This document shows, one piece after another, positions 29,815 through 38,871 of a stretch of 64,000 nucleotides of DNA (positions are counted from its first letter, which is position 1; each line of letters starts with the position of its first letter). The translations under genes and the position numbers were made by a program. Below the pieces are notes generated by a model. It worked only from the letters and a program-made list of their open reading frames with translations, made no database searches and was not told the origin of the DNA. The DNA lies in the NCBI GenBank assembly GCA_021821085.1, contig JAKACV010000009.1, positions 1 to 64,000 of the forward strand, in the 5' to 3' direction. This DNA comes from Bacillota bacterium (GTDB lineage: Bacteria > Bacillota > Bacilli > Alicyclobacillales > SLC66).

Positions 29815-31371
29815 ATGGGGATGCGAAAGCGGTCCAAATATTTTGCTGTATCTACGTTAGCGTTGCTGAGTTTAGGTACGATCACTGCTTGTGGGACGAG
29901 TACGAGTACAACATCGCCCCCATCGAGTCCTGCAGTCAACACATCCAATCAAACGCTGAACATCGGACTGAGTGCAGACCCTCCGACATTAGACCCTGCT
30001 TATTCCAGTGCCTTAGTGGACCGTCAGGTCATGTTTAATCTGTACGATACCCTCTTTCAATTATCTTCAAAAAATACAATTATTCCAGATTTAGTAAAAT
30101 CATACACGGTCTCTCCGGACGGATTAACGTATACATTACAACTGCATCAGCACGTGAAGTTTCAAGATGGCACGCCATTTAATGCTGCAGCAGTTAAGTT
30201 TAATCTTACGCGCGATATGCAACCGGCATCGGCGCGCCACTCGTCTCTTGCGGATGTTACAAATGTCACGACACCAAGCACTTACACGGTAGTGATTCAG
30301 TTGAAAAAGCCATTAAGTCCACTTCCGGCGATCCTTGCTGGACGTGCAGGGATGATGGTGTCACCGACGGCCGTTCAAAAAGAAGGATCGAATTATCCAA
30401 ATGATCCAGTTGGAACAGGGCCATTTGAGTTTAAGAGTCGTGTGAAAGGTTCCACGATTAAACTTGTACGAAATCCTCACTATTGGCGTGCTGAACCGAA
30501 GCTGTCTGCAGTGACCTATCGTATTTTTACGGATCCGAACGTGGAGTTAACCAATCTTCAAAGTGGTGCGGTGCAAATCGTCGATACGGTTCCGCCACAA
30601 CAGGTAAGTTCAATGGAGCAAAACAGCAATTTTACGGTAGTTAATCACACTGGGTTAGGGTACGAAGGGGTCTATTTGAATGTCAAACAGGGTCCATTTA
30701 CGAATCTTTTCCTTCGTCAGGCGGTCAATCTTGCAATAAATCGTCAAACGCTAGTGAACGTCGCATTAAAGGGAGTTGCAACGCCCGCCAATAGTCCGTT
30801 TAGCGCCGCTTCACCTGTCTATAATGCGCAAGAAGACGTTCCGCCGACAGCTAGTACGAGTGAAATGAAACGCTTGTTATCTGAAGGTGGTAAACCACAT
30901 GGCTTTAGTTTCACATTGCAATCTGCGAATGATCCTGTCACGACACAGGTCGATCAAATTATGCAAAGTATGCTAGCACAATACGGGATTCAAATGAAGA
31001 TTGAACAACTTGACTTTGGAACCCTTCTTGCCAATAATGAAGCGCACAATTTTCAAGCATCATTTCTCGGGTGGTCTGGTCGCTTGGACCCTGATCAAAA
31101 TGTCTACTCCTTTTTTTATAAAAATGGAGCGCTCAATGCTTCACAATTTGTCAATGCACAAGCGGATACTTTGTTGAATCAAGCGAGGCAAGAAAGCAGC
31201 ATGGCGCAACGAGCCAAAACGTATGCTGCATTCGTTCAGATTATACAGCAACAAGTTCCATATGTATTCTTGTATCATCAAAATAACGTCTTTGCCTATG
31301 CGAAGACTGTACAAGGTTTCCATTACTATTCGGATGGTGTCATCCGCGCTTATGGTTTGTCCTTGTCATAG
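29815..31371 (+). CDS. ABC transporter substrate-binding protein (peptide/nickel family 5), lipoprotein
   Basis: Lipobox ITACGTS; LNIGLSADPPTLDPAYSSALVDRQVMFNLYDTLF; VGTGPFEFKSRV. Confidence 0.92.
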   Translation: MGMRKRSKYFAVSTLALLSLGTITACGTSTSTTSPPSSPAVNTSNQTLNIGLSADPPTLDPAYSSALVDRQVMFNLYDTLFQLSSKNTIIPDLVKSYTVSPDGLTYTLQLHQHVKFQDGTPFNAAAVKFNLTRDMQPASARHSSLADVTNVTTPSTYTVVIQLKKPLSPLPAILAGRAGMMVSPTAVQKEGSNYPNDPVGTGPFEFKSRVKGSTIKLVRNPHYWRAEPKLSAVTYRIFTDPNVELTNLQSGAVQIVDTVPPQQVSSMEQNSNFTVVNHTGLGYEGVYLNVKQGPFTNLFLRQAVNLAINRQTLVNVALKGVATPANSPFSAASPVYNAQEDVPPTASTSEMKRLLSEGGKPHGFSFTLQSANDPVTTQVDQIMQSMLAQYGIQMKIEQLDFGTLLANNEAHNFQASFLGWSGRLDPDQNVYSFFYKNGALNASQFVNAQADTLLNQARQESSMAQRAKTYAAFVQIIQQQVPYVFLYHQNNVFAYAKTVQGFHYYSDGVIRAYGLSLS

Positions 31372-31401
31372 CGCGTGTGATGATGGAGGGGGGGTGACCA
31401 C

Positions 31402-32340
31402 ATGGCTTATGCGGCAAAGCGACTGGTTACGATGATCCCAGTTTTGATCTTTCTTTCGATCATCGTATTTTCTCTTATTCATCTCATTCCAGGAAATCCA
31501 GCACAAGTCATTTTGGGGCAAGATGCCTCTCCGTCCTCAATTCGAGCATTAGAAATGCAACTCGGGCTCAATCTACCGTTACCCGAACAGTACCTTTCTT
31601 GGCTCGGCGGTATACTTCATGGTAACTTGGGCCGTTCATTGTTAGATAATCAACCGGTTTCGCAGTTGATTTTGCAGAGTTTGCCAGTCACGGCTGAATT
31701 GGCCGTTGGCACGATTATTGTTGCGATTGCGATTGCTTTTCCTTTAGGTATTTTAGCAGCCGTTTATCGAGATAGGTGGGCGGATGCGGTTACGTTATTT
31801 GTATCTACTATCGGAATCTCTGTCCCCCCTTTTTGGCTTGGTATGATTTTTTTGATTGAATTTACCGTTCGTGTTCATTGGTTTCCTTCTTCTGGGTATG
31901 AACCATTATGGTCTCATCCACTACGGAATCTATCCGTAATGACATTGCCGATTCTAGCTACAGGCTTTCGCGAAGCCGGAGTGCTCCTTCGTATGCTCCG
32001 GGCTTCACTCCTCGACGTGCTGGATCAAGATTTTATTCGTACGGCTCGAGCAAAGGGGATCTCGGGATGGAAGGTGATTTTCCATCACGCAACTAAAAAT
32101 GCGCTCATTCCAGTGATCACAACAGGTGGTCTTCAAATCGCAGGATTACTAGGTGGCATTGTGATTACGGAAACAATTTTTTCATTACCTGGATTTGGTA
32201 GTTTATTGGTAGAGAGTGTGTTTAGCCGCGATTATACGACGATTCAAGGAACGGCGTTGGTCGCAGCGTTAGCTGTCGTAGTAGTCAATTTACTTGTCGA
32301 TATTACGTATGGATTGGTTGATCCACGAATGCGTAAGTAA
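31402..32340 (+). CDS. ABC transporter permease (DppB type)
   Basis: MAYAAKRLVTMIPVLIFLSIIVFSLIHLIPGNPAQVILG; DFIRTARAKGISGWKVIFHHATKNALIPV. Confidence 0.92.
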   Translation: MAYAAKRLVTMIPVLIFLSIIVFSLIHLIPGNPAQVILGQDASPSSIRALEMQLGLNLPLPEQYLSWLGGILHGNLGRSLLDNQPVSQLILQSLPVTAELAVGTIIVAIAIAFPLGILAAVYRDRWADAVTLFVSTIGISVPPFWLGMIFLIEFTVRVHWFPSSGYEPLWSHPLRNLSVMTLPILATGFREAGVLLRMLRASLLDVLDQDFIRTARAKGISGWKVIFHHATKNALIPVITTGGLQIAGLLGGIVITETIFSLPGFGSLLVESVFSRDYTTIQGTALVAALAVVVVNLLVDITYGLVDPRMRK

Positions 32341-32356
32341 AGGGGGATGTGAGGAG

Positions 32357-33244
32357 ATGCACCCAAACGAAACGGGATCGGTTGTCGGAATTGTCTCCCC
32401 ACAGCCACTGCGGGTTCGAATTGGATGGGAAGATATCAGGAAGCGGTTCTCTTTGTATGTGGGTGGGGTCATGGTCGTCTTCGTGTTGCTGGGTGCACTC
32501 TTCGCGCCATTTTTTACGCCCTATTCACCCATTCAGCAAAATTACAGTGCTGTGCTGCAAGGCGTTAGCATGGCGCATTGGCTCGGCACTGATAATCTTG
32601 GTCGGGATACGTTTACGCGACTTCTCTTTGGAGCTCGGACTTCAATGGAGGTTACAATCGGTTCTGCCCTGCTTGGGGTTGTGGTTGGCGTGCCGATCGG
32701 ATTATTGTCAGGATTTTATCAAGGTTGGTTTGACGATTTGATTCTCATGCGGATCATCGATGCATTACAGGCATTTCCATTCCTAATTCTTGCTCTCGTA
32801 TTAGCGGCAATGCTTGGACCTGGCATTCGCAATGCGGCGATTGCAATTGGGATTGGCTATATTCCCATTTTTGTTCGCACGGTACGAGGACAAGTATTGA
32901 AAGAAAAAAACAAGGAGTATATTGAGGCTGCGCGCATGACGGGGTGTCGTTCCTCACGTTTGATGATAGTACATCTTCTTCCAAATATTATGACGCCATT
33001 GTTAGTGCAAATCACGCTTGCCATTGCGAATGGAATTGTTACGGAGGCATCGCTTGGCTATTTAGGATTAAGTGCCCAACCGCCCACAGCGAGTTGGGGA
33101 TCCATGTTGCAGGTTGCACAAGGATATATTTCTACAGATCCATTGATGGCGATTGCACCTGGACTCGCCATTGTTTTTGCTGTGTTGGGATTCAATCTGC
33201 TTGGTGATGGGTTGCAAAGTCGATTGAACAAAAGGCAAGTGTAG
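32357..33244 (+). CDS. ABC transporter permease (DppC type)
   Basis: HWLGTDNLGRDTFTRLLFGARTSMEV; EAARMTGCRSSRLMIVHLLPNIMTPLLV; start ATG 32357 with GAGGAG. Confidence 0.92.
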   Translation: MHPNETGSVVGIVSPQPLRVRIGWEDIRKRFSLYVGGVMVVFVLLGALFAPFFTPYSPIQQNYSAVLQGVSMAHWLGTDNLGRDTFTRLLFGARTSMEVTIGSALLGVVVGVPIGLLSGFYQGWFDDLILMRIIDALQAFPFLILALVLAAMLGPGIRNAAIAIGIGYIPIFVRTVRGQVLKEKNKEYIEAARMTGCRSSRLMIVHLLPNIMTPLLVQITLAIANGIVTEASLGYLGLSAQPPTASWGSMLQVAQGYISTDPLMAIAPGLAIVFAVLGFNLLGDGLQSRLNKRQV

Positions 33245-33272
33245 AGGTGAATTTACTGTTCGGAGGGATCTT

Positions 33273-34880
33273 ATGGACTTCAATATACACGAGTATCCGT
33301 ATGCATCAAAGCGTTCTGTTGTGGTTGCAAAACATGGCATGGTGGCAACTGGGCAACCACTGGCCGCACAAGCTGGGCTTGCAGTGCTCCGACGTGGGGG
33401 CAATGCGATTGATGCCGCGATTGCGGCAGCCGCTTGTCTCACGGTGGTTGAACCGACTGCAAATGGAATTGGCAGCGATTTATTTGCCATTGTTCATGTG
33501 GAAGGCAAACTGCATGGACTCAATGCGAGTGGTCCTGCTCCTGCGCTGTTGACTGCACAAAAGGTAGAACAAGCTGGTCATCGCGAAATGCCGCGGTTTG
33601 GTGTCTTACCTGTCACTGTGCCGGGAACTCCACATGGTTGGGCAACCCTTTCAGAACGATTTGGCAGATTGTCGCTTTTAGATGTCATGGAAGATGCGAT
33701 TTTGTATGCTGAACGGGGTTTTCCTCTTTCACCTGTGCTTGCACAGATGTGGGAACGAGCATTCTCTGCATACAAGACTCATTTGCGCGGTGCGGAGTAT
33801 GCGGAATGGTTTCGCACGTTCGCTCCTTTAGGACGAGCACCACGTGTGGGAGAGATATGGCGTTCACCAGATCACGCTCGGACGTTGCAAGAGATTGCAG
33901 AGACGAACGCTCGATCCTTTTATGAGGGAAATTTGGCACAGCGTATTGATGCGTTTTTCACTGGACACCATGGCTATCTCTCACAAGCAGATCTTGCGGC
34001 ATTTCAACCAGAGTGGGTGGAGCCGATTCATGCGGCGTATCGTGGATATGAAGTTTGGGAATTGCCCCCGAATGGTCAAGGACTCATCGCATTGCTCGCT
34101 TTAAATCTTTTGCAGTTAGATGAATTTCCCACCAAAGAATCGTCAGATACCTATCATCACCAGATTGAGGCGATGAAATTGGCGTTTGCAGATGGGCTGG
34201 CCTATATAACAGATCCGCTGCACATGTCGATGGACGTTAAGGATTTATTGTCACAATCGTATGCGCGTCTGCGCAGGAAAGAGATGGGTCAACGTGCATC
34301 TGAGCCTACTGCCGGAACGCCGATCAAAGGCGGAACAGTATATCTTGCAACGGCAGACGATGAGGGCAATATGGTGTCACTTATTCAGAGTAACTATATG
34401 GGATTTGGCTCAGGGATCGTGATTCCAGGTACGGGGATTAGTATGCAAAATCGCGGTCAGTTATTTTCTTTGGACGAACATCATGTGAATTATTTACAAC
34501 CAGGGAAGCGCACATTTCACACAATTATCCCCGGCTTTTTGACACAACAGGGCCGCGCACTCGGGCCATTTGGTGTAATGGGTGGCTATATGCAACCACA
34601 AGGTCACCTGCAGGTTATGATGAATTTGCTGCAGTTTCAATTCAATCCGCAAGCGGCGCTTGATGCACCTCGTTGGCAGTGGACGAAAGGAAAAACGGTG
34701 GAAGTTGAACGAACGGTTCCAGAAACTGTAGTCAGTGGATTGCAGGAGCGGGGACACGATGTACGCATTGCAACCAATTCAACATCGTTTGGACGGGGTC
34801 AAATCATCTTACGAGATACGCATGGGGTACTGATGGGGGCAACAGAGCCGCGTACAGATGGCTCTGTTGCATCATTCTAA
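33273..34880 (+). CDS. Gamma-glutamyltransferase family protein
   Basis: GMVATGQPLAAQAGLAVLRRGGNAIDAAIAAAACLTVVEPTANGIGSDLFAIVH; GGTVYLATADDEGNMVSLIQSNYMGFGSG. Confidence 0.92.
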   Translation: MDFNIHEYPYASKRSVVVAKHGMVATGQPLAAQAGLAVLRRGGNAIDAAIAAAACLTVVEPTANGIGSDLFAIVHVEGKLHGLNASGPAPALLTAQKVEQAGHREMPRFGVLPVTVPGTPHGWATLSERFGRLSLLDVMEDAILYAERGFPLSPVLAQMWERAFSAYKTHLRGAEYAEWFRTFAPLGRAPRVGEIWRSPDHARTLQEIAETNARSFYEGNLAQRIDAFFTGHHGYLSQADLAAFQPEWVEPIHAAYRGYEVWELPPNGQGLIALLALNLLQLDEFPTKESSDTYHHQIEAMKLAFADGLAYITDPLHMSMDVKDLLSQSYARLRRKEMGQRASEPTAGTPIKGGTVYLATADDEGNMVSLIQSNYMGFGSGIVIPGTGISMQNRGQLFSLDEHHVNYLQPGKRTFHTIIPGFLTQQGRALGPFGVMGGYMQPQGHLQVMMNLLQFQFNPQAALDAPRWQWTKGKTVEVERTVPETVVSGLQERGHDVRIATNSTSFGRGQIILRDTHGVLMGATEPRTDGSVASF

Positions 34881-36031
34881 GTGTGACGCCACGTCGCGAC
34901 GACCTGTTCAAGGGCCTTGATGAGCATTGTCACACTTTCTCTCGTTGTTGTGCGTCCCATCGTGATGCGTAGACTTTCCAAGGCGCGATCTCGCGAATGT
35001 GTCATAGCAAGAAGAACATAGGATGGTTCGTGGTCGGTTGAGCTACATGCAGAACCGCTGGAGGTTGCAAACCCGAGGCGATCTAATTCTAGCATGAGAG
35101 CCTGGCCTTCAATCTGGTCGATACTGATATTGATGTGGGTCGGAAGAGAGCTTGTGCGATGTCCATTTTGTTTACAGCCAGGGATGCGCTGCAAAAGAGT
35201 TGTTAGTAGATATTCTCTTAGTTCTCTCAGGCGGCGCATTTCATCTGGTTGTTCACGCAAAGTGTCTTTCGCAGCTGTGGCAAAGGCGCAAATTGCAGGG
35301 ACGTTTTGCGTGGCTGGACGCAAATTACGTTCTTGTCCACCACCGAAGATAAGCGGTTCTAGGCGGATTCCGCTTTTGACATAGAGTGCCGCTACGCCTT
35401 TTGGTCCGCCAATTTTATGCGCATTGATTGTTATGAGATCAGCCTTCAGAGCAGAGACATCCATTGGAATTTTGCAGTACGTTTGTACTGCGTCCGTATG
35501 AAAGAGCACTCCCTGTTTGCGTGCAATGTTCCCGATTTCCTCGATTGGCTGAATTGTTCCAACGACGTTGTTTGCGTGCATGATACTGATGAGCACTGTG
35601 TCGCGTCTTATGGCATGTTGTATTGCGTTCAGATCTACTAGCCCATCTTGATCTACTGGAATTTTCGTGACCTTAAATCCATCCTGTTCTAAAGCGTCAC
35701 ATGCTTTTAGAACGGATGGATGTTCGATGCAACTTGTAATGATCTCATTTCCTCGCTTCATTTTACGCAATCGACGAGCTACGCCAAGAATGACCAGATT
35801 ATTTGACTCTGTACCACTCCCAGTAAAATAAATTTCTGTACTCGAGGCGCCAATGGATTTGGCAATGGTTGCTCTTGCTTCATCAAGTGCCTCCTTCGCA
35901 ACGAATCCAAACTCGTGCAGGCTGTTTGGATTGCCAAAATCGACGAGTAAGAAGCGTTTCATGACGTCATATGCTTCTTGACGTAAAGGTGTCGTCGCTG
36001 CGTGATCGAAATAGTATGCGATGTTTGCCAT
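34877..36031 (-). CDS. nifS: Cysteine desulfurase (NifS/IscS family)
   Basis: YYFDHAATTPLR, HTDAVQTYCKIPMDV, INAHKIGGPKGVAALYV, SSGSACSS; divergent from nadA. Confidence 0.9.
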   Translation of the reverse strand: MANIAYYFDHAATTPLRQEAYDVMKRFLLVDFGNPNSLHEFGFVAKEALDEARATIAKSIGASSTEIYFTGSGTESNNLVILGVARRLRKMKRGNEIITSCIEHPSVLKACDALEQDGFKVTKIPVDQDGLVDLNAIQHAIRRDTVLISIMHANNVVGTIQPIEEIGNIARKQGVLFHTDAVQTYCKIPMDVSALKADLITINAHKIGGPKGVAALYVKSGIRLEPLIFGGGQERNLRPATQNVPAICAFATAAKDTLREQPDEMRRLRELREYLLTTLLQRIPGCKQNGHRTSSLPTHINISIDQIEGQALMLELDRLGFATSSGSACSSTDHEPSYVLLAMTHSRDRALESLRITMGRTTTRESVTMLIKALEQVVATWRHT

Positions 36032-36055
36032 ATCGATGCGGTAACTCCTTTTCTT

Positions 36056-36071
36056 TATTGTATATACAATA
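36056..36071. promoter_or_regulatory. Perfect 16-bp palindrome in the nifS-nadA intergenic region
   Basis: TATTGTATATACAATA, followed by a partial second copy GTATACAATA (36074-36083). Confidence 0.6.
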
Positions 36072-36086
36072 AAGTATACAATAGAT

Positions 36087-36115
36087 TTGACAATAAGCGA
36101 TAGAGACGGAATAAT
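36087..36115 (+). promoter_or_regulatory. Candidate sigma-A promoter of nadA
   Basis: TTGACA (36087-36092), 17-nt spacer, AATAAT (36110-36115). Confidence 0.55.
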
Positions 36116-36187
36116 AGAAATGAAAGTACGATTCGTTTGATGCATGTACAGATGAGTGTCATTCGACTATCAAAGGAACGTGATCAG

Positions 36188-37285
36188 ATGATCGATTTAG
36201 CAGGAGCACATTCGATTTTAAATGTGAAGGATCTACAAATGGATTCGGTGGAATTGGATCAACGAATTGCTGATGCAAAGGTGCGACTAGGGGAACGTGT
36301 GGTCATCCTTGGCCATCACTATCAGCGTGATGATGTCATTCAATTCGCGGATTATCGTGGAGACTCCTTAGCATTAGCGCGCGTTGCGGCAGGTTTAACG
36401 ACAGCTGTCGTGATTATTTTTTGTGGTGTGCACTTTATGGCTGAAACAACAGATATTCTGACATCGGGTGATCAGCATGTTATTTTGCCTGATCCGCGCG
36501 CAGGGTGCTCAATGGCAGATATGTCTAATTTGCAAGAAGTAGAAGAATGTTGGGACGTGATTACGCAAAAATTTGGTTTGTCGATTATGCCTGTAACTTA
36601 TGTCAATTCTACTGCTGAAATCAAGGCATTCGTTGGACGACATGGCGGAATCACCGTTACTTCATCGAATGCAGAACGTATTCTTACCTATGCTTTGCAA
36701 GAGAAGAAGCGCGTGTTGTTTTTGCCAGATCAGCATCTTGGGCGAAATACGGGGGCAAAACTAGGGGTGTCCTTAGAAGACATGAGTGTATATAATCCAG
36801 CAGCGATGGAATTGGAATTTCCACATGGGGAAGGGGATTCCCGACTCATCTTATGGAAAGGACATTGCTCTGTACACCAAAAATTCGAACCGCGCCACGT
36901 GCAAAATGTACGAAAAAAATACCCGGATATTCGCGTCTTAGTACATCCTGAATGCATGTATGAAACGGTTCAATTGGCAGATGAATATGGTTCTACAGAT
37001 TATATCATTCATGCGGTGCAAAATGCTTCACCAGGAACTAAATGGGCAATTGGAACGGAGCACAATTTGGTGAATCGTCTCGCAAAAGAACATCCTGATC
37101 AATTCATTATTTCCCTGAATGAGATGGTATGTCCGTGTTTGACGATGAACCGCATTGATAGACCGCATCTATTATGGTCGTTGGAACAAGTTTTAGAAGG
37201 AAACAGGGGTCACGTTGTCACAGTCGAACCGGAGACTGCAAAATGGGCCAAATTGGCAATCGAACGGATGTTGGAGATGTCATAG
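36188..37285 (+). CDS. nadA: Quinolinate synthase NadA
   Basis: VILGHHYQRDDVIQFADYRGDSLALAR; HPECMYETVQLADEYGST; GTEHNLVNRL; AAAGGAACG before ATG 36188. Confidence 0.93.
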   Translation: MIDLAGAHSILNVKDLQMDSVELDQRIADAKVRLGERVVILGHHYQRDDVIQFADYRGDSLALARVAAGLTTAVVIIFCGVHFMAETTDILTSGDQHVILPDPRAGCSMADMSNLQEVEECWDVITQKFGLSIMPVTYVNSTAEIKAFVGRHGGITVTSSNAERILTYALQEKKRVLFLPDQHLGRNTGAKLGVSLEDMSVYNPAAMELEFPHGEGDSRLILWKGHCSVHQKFEPRHVQNVRKKYPDIRVLVHPECMYETVQLADEYGSTDYIIHAVQNASPGTKWAIGTEHNLVNRLAKEHPDQFIISLNEMVCPCLTMNRIDRPHLLWSLEQVLEGNRGHVVTVEPETAKWAKLAIERMLEMS

Positions 37286-37354
37286 GTCAACAAAAACTCA
37301 TAAGGAGCATTTTCGAAGGTAAGCGGGCGTGTAAAATCTCTCGTGTTCACTGCT

Positions 37355-37385
37355 CTCTCAAGGTTTATCGCCTTGAGAGTTCTTC
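37355..37385 (+). terminator. Terminator-like hairpin after nadA
   Basis: CTCTCAAGG-TTTATCG-CCTTGAGAG followed by TTCTTCATTT. Confidence 0.6.
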
Positions 37386-37570
37386 ATTTGTCCCCACGGT
37401 CCTCGCCAGTTCCAATAGGTCTCAAATTGCCATGTGCCAACAGATGAACGCTTGGTACCAAGAGAGCAATTTCGCCCTGCTCCTGTTCGCTCCTTGAGAA
37501 TTCCCATCAAATTCGTTGCCCCATTTGGTCTCGCGGACATCGCAAATAGCTCATGAGAAGATCGTTTAAG

Positions 37571-37725
37571 GGTTGTTCAAAAAGGGTCGAGAACTCTGCG
37601 GCGCAGGGCTTCGGCTTGTGCTGGACATGCGTGCTCATGTCCCACCTATCGTACACTCCGCGCGCATGTCCAGACTTCACCAAACCCCTGCTTGCATCTT
37701 ACCTCAACCCTTTTTGAACAGGCTC
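37571..37725 (+). mobile_element. MITE-like element, long form, copy 1
   Basis: Ends GTTCAAAAAGGGT...ACCCTTTTTGAAC; internal CTGGACATGCG...CGCATGTCCAG; near-identical inverted copy at 56834-56992. Confidence 0.8.
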
Positions 37726-37839
37726 GTTTAGCAAGGATGCGAAATTCTTTTTTGCTTTTTAAAGCTATTTTCAATCTTGCTTCGTCATAATACAACGTGT
37801 TAGGGAAATTACTCGTACATGTGAGAGGGGAGATTGGCG

Positions 37840-38823
37840 ATGGGATTATCTCGCACAAAGAAAGTGGTAGCTGGAGCGGTGTTGTCGATTGCCACATTGA
37901 GCACAGCGCTGACGATGGTATCGAGCGCTTTTGCCGCAACCATTCCTACAACTAGCGTCACTAGCACGACGACTGCCCATGCGGTGCATCATGGGAAACA
38001 CAAGGCGCCGAACCGGGCATGGTTATTTCGGGCATTAGCAAATGATTTACATATAAAACCGAGCGTATTCTTTAAAGAACTTCATCAAGGCGATACCGTC
38101 ACGCAAATTGCGACGAAACAAAATGTAGCGGCGACAACGCTTCAGTCAGATCTTCAGACGATTGTCAGTGACCACTTCTCTGCCCTGGTGACAAAAGGGA
38201 AGATGACGCAGCAAAAAGCAACCCAGATTGAACAGAAACTAGATGCCAAGTTGCCTACGCTTGTCAATCGCAAATTTCCAATGGGACACCACGCAAAGCA
38301 TAAGAGTGGGAATTACGTTTGGCTATTTCAATCGATTGCGAAAAATTTGAATGTACAGCAGAAAACTTTAGTTAAAGAACTTCATCAAGGAAATACATTA
38401 GCGCAAATTGCGACGAAACAAAATGTAGCGGCGACAACGCTTCAATCAGATCTTCAGACGGTCGTCAGTGATCACTTCTCTGCCCTGGTGACAAAAGGGA
38501 AGATGACGCAGCAAAAAGCAACCCAGATTGAACAGAAACTAGATGCCAAGTTGCCTACGCTTGTCAATCGCAAATTTCCAATGGGACATAAAAAAAGTGA
38601 TCCTACGGTGATGGCAATGAAACGCGCTGGCATGCTAAAAGAAGTTTCCACCATTTTGCATCTGACGCCACAACAATTACATCAGGATCTTCATTCTGGG
38701 CAAACGATCACCGAGATTGCCGCAAAACAACAGGTCTCATCTAGTACGTTGACAAGCGGTATGCAGTCGTACTTTGCACAACGAACGAATCAAGCAATAA
38801 CAAAATGGCTCAGCAAGAACTAA
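37840..38823 (+). CDS. Secreted protein with two near-identical ~100-aa repeats
   Basis: Signal peptide-like N-terminus ending SAFAA; repeated AWLFRALANDLHIK...KELHQG..QIATKQNVAATTLQSDLQT.VSDHFSALVTKGKMTQQKATQIEQKLDAKLPTLVNRKFPMGH. Confidence 0.8.
   Translation: MGLSRTKKVVAGAVLSIATLSTALTMVSSAFAATIPTTSVTSTTTAHAVHHGKHKAPNRAWLFRALANDLHIKPSVFFKELHQGDTVTQIATKQNVAATTLQSDLQTIVSDHFSALVTKGKMTQQKATQIEQKLDAKLPTLVNRKFPMGHHAKHKSGNYVWLFQSIAKNLNVQQKTLVKELHQGNTLAQIATKQNVAATTLQSDLQTVVSDHFSALVTKGKMTQQKATQIEQKLDAKLPTLVNRKFPMGHKKSDPTVMAMKRAGMLKEVSTILHLTPQQLHQDLHSGQTITEIAAKQQVSSSTLTSGMQSYFAQRTNQAITKWLSKN
38074..38590 (+). repeat. Direct repeat, 300-bp period, inside the secreted protein gene
   Basis: aaagaacttcatcaagg... 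at 38074 and again at 38374; long stretches identical, including synonymous sites. Confidence 0.9.
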
Positions 38824-38871
38824 ATGTAGTGTATATAAAACAGCTAGGTGTTAGGACCATGAGGAGGCGAA

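Noticed and set aside
37358-37540. Minus-strand ORF MSARPNGATNLMGILKERTGAG... after nadA
   Set aside because: No recognisable family; overlaps the nadA terminator; possibly a decayed gene, but unsupported
37646-37939. Minus-strand ORF 37646-37939 and plus-strand ORF 56732-56914 with identical C-terminal peptide
   Set aside because: Shared peptide comes from the MITE-like element being read in equivalent frames; not independent genes
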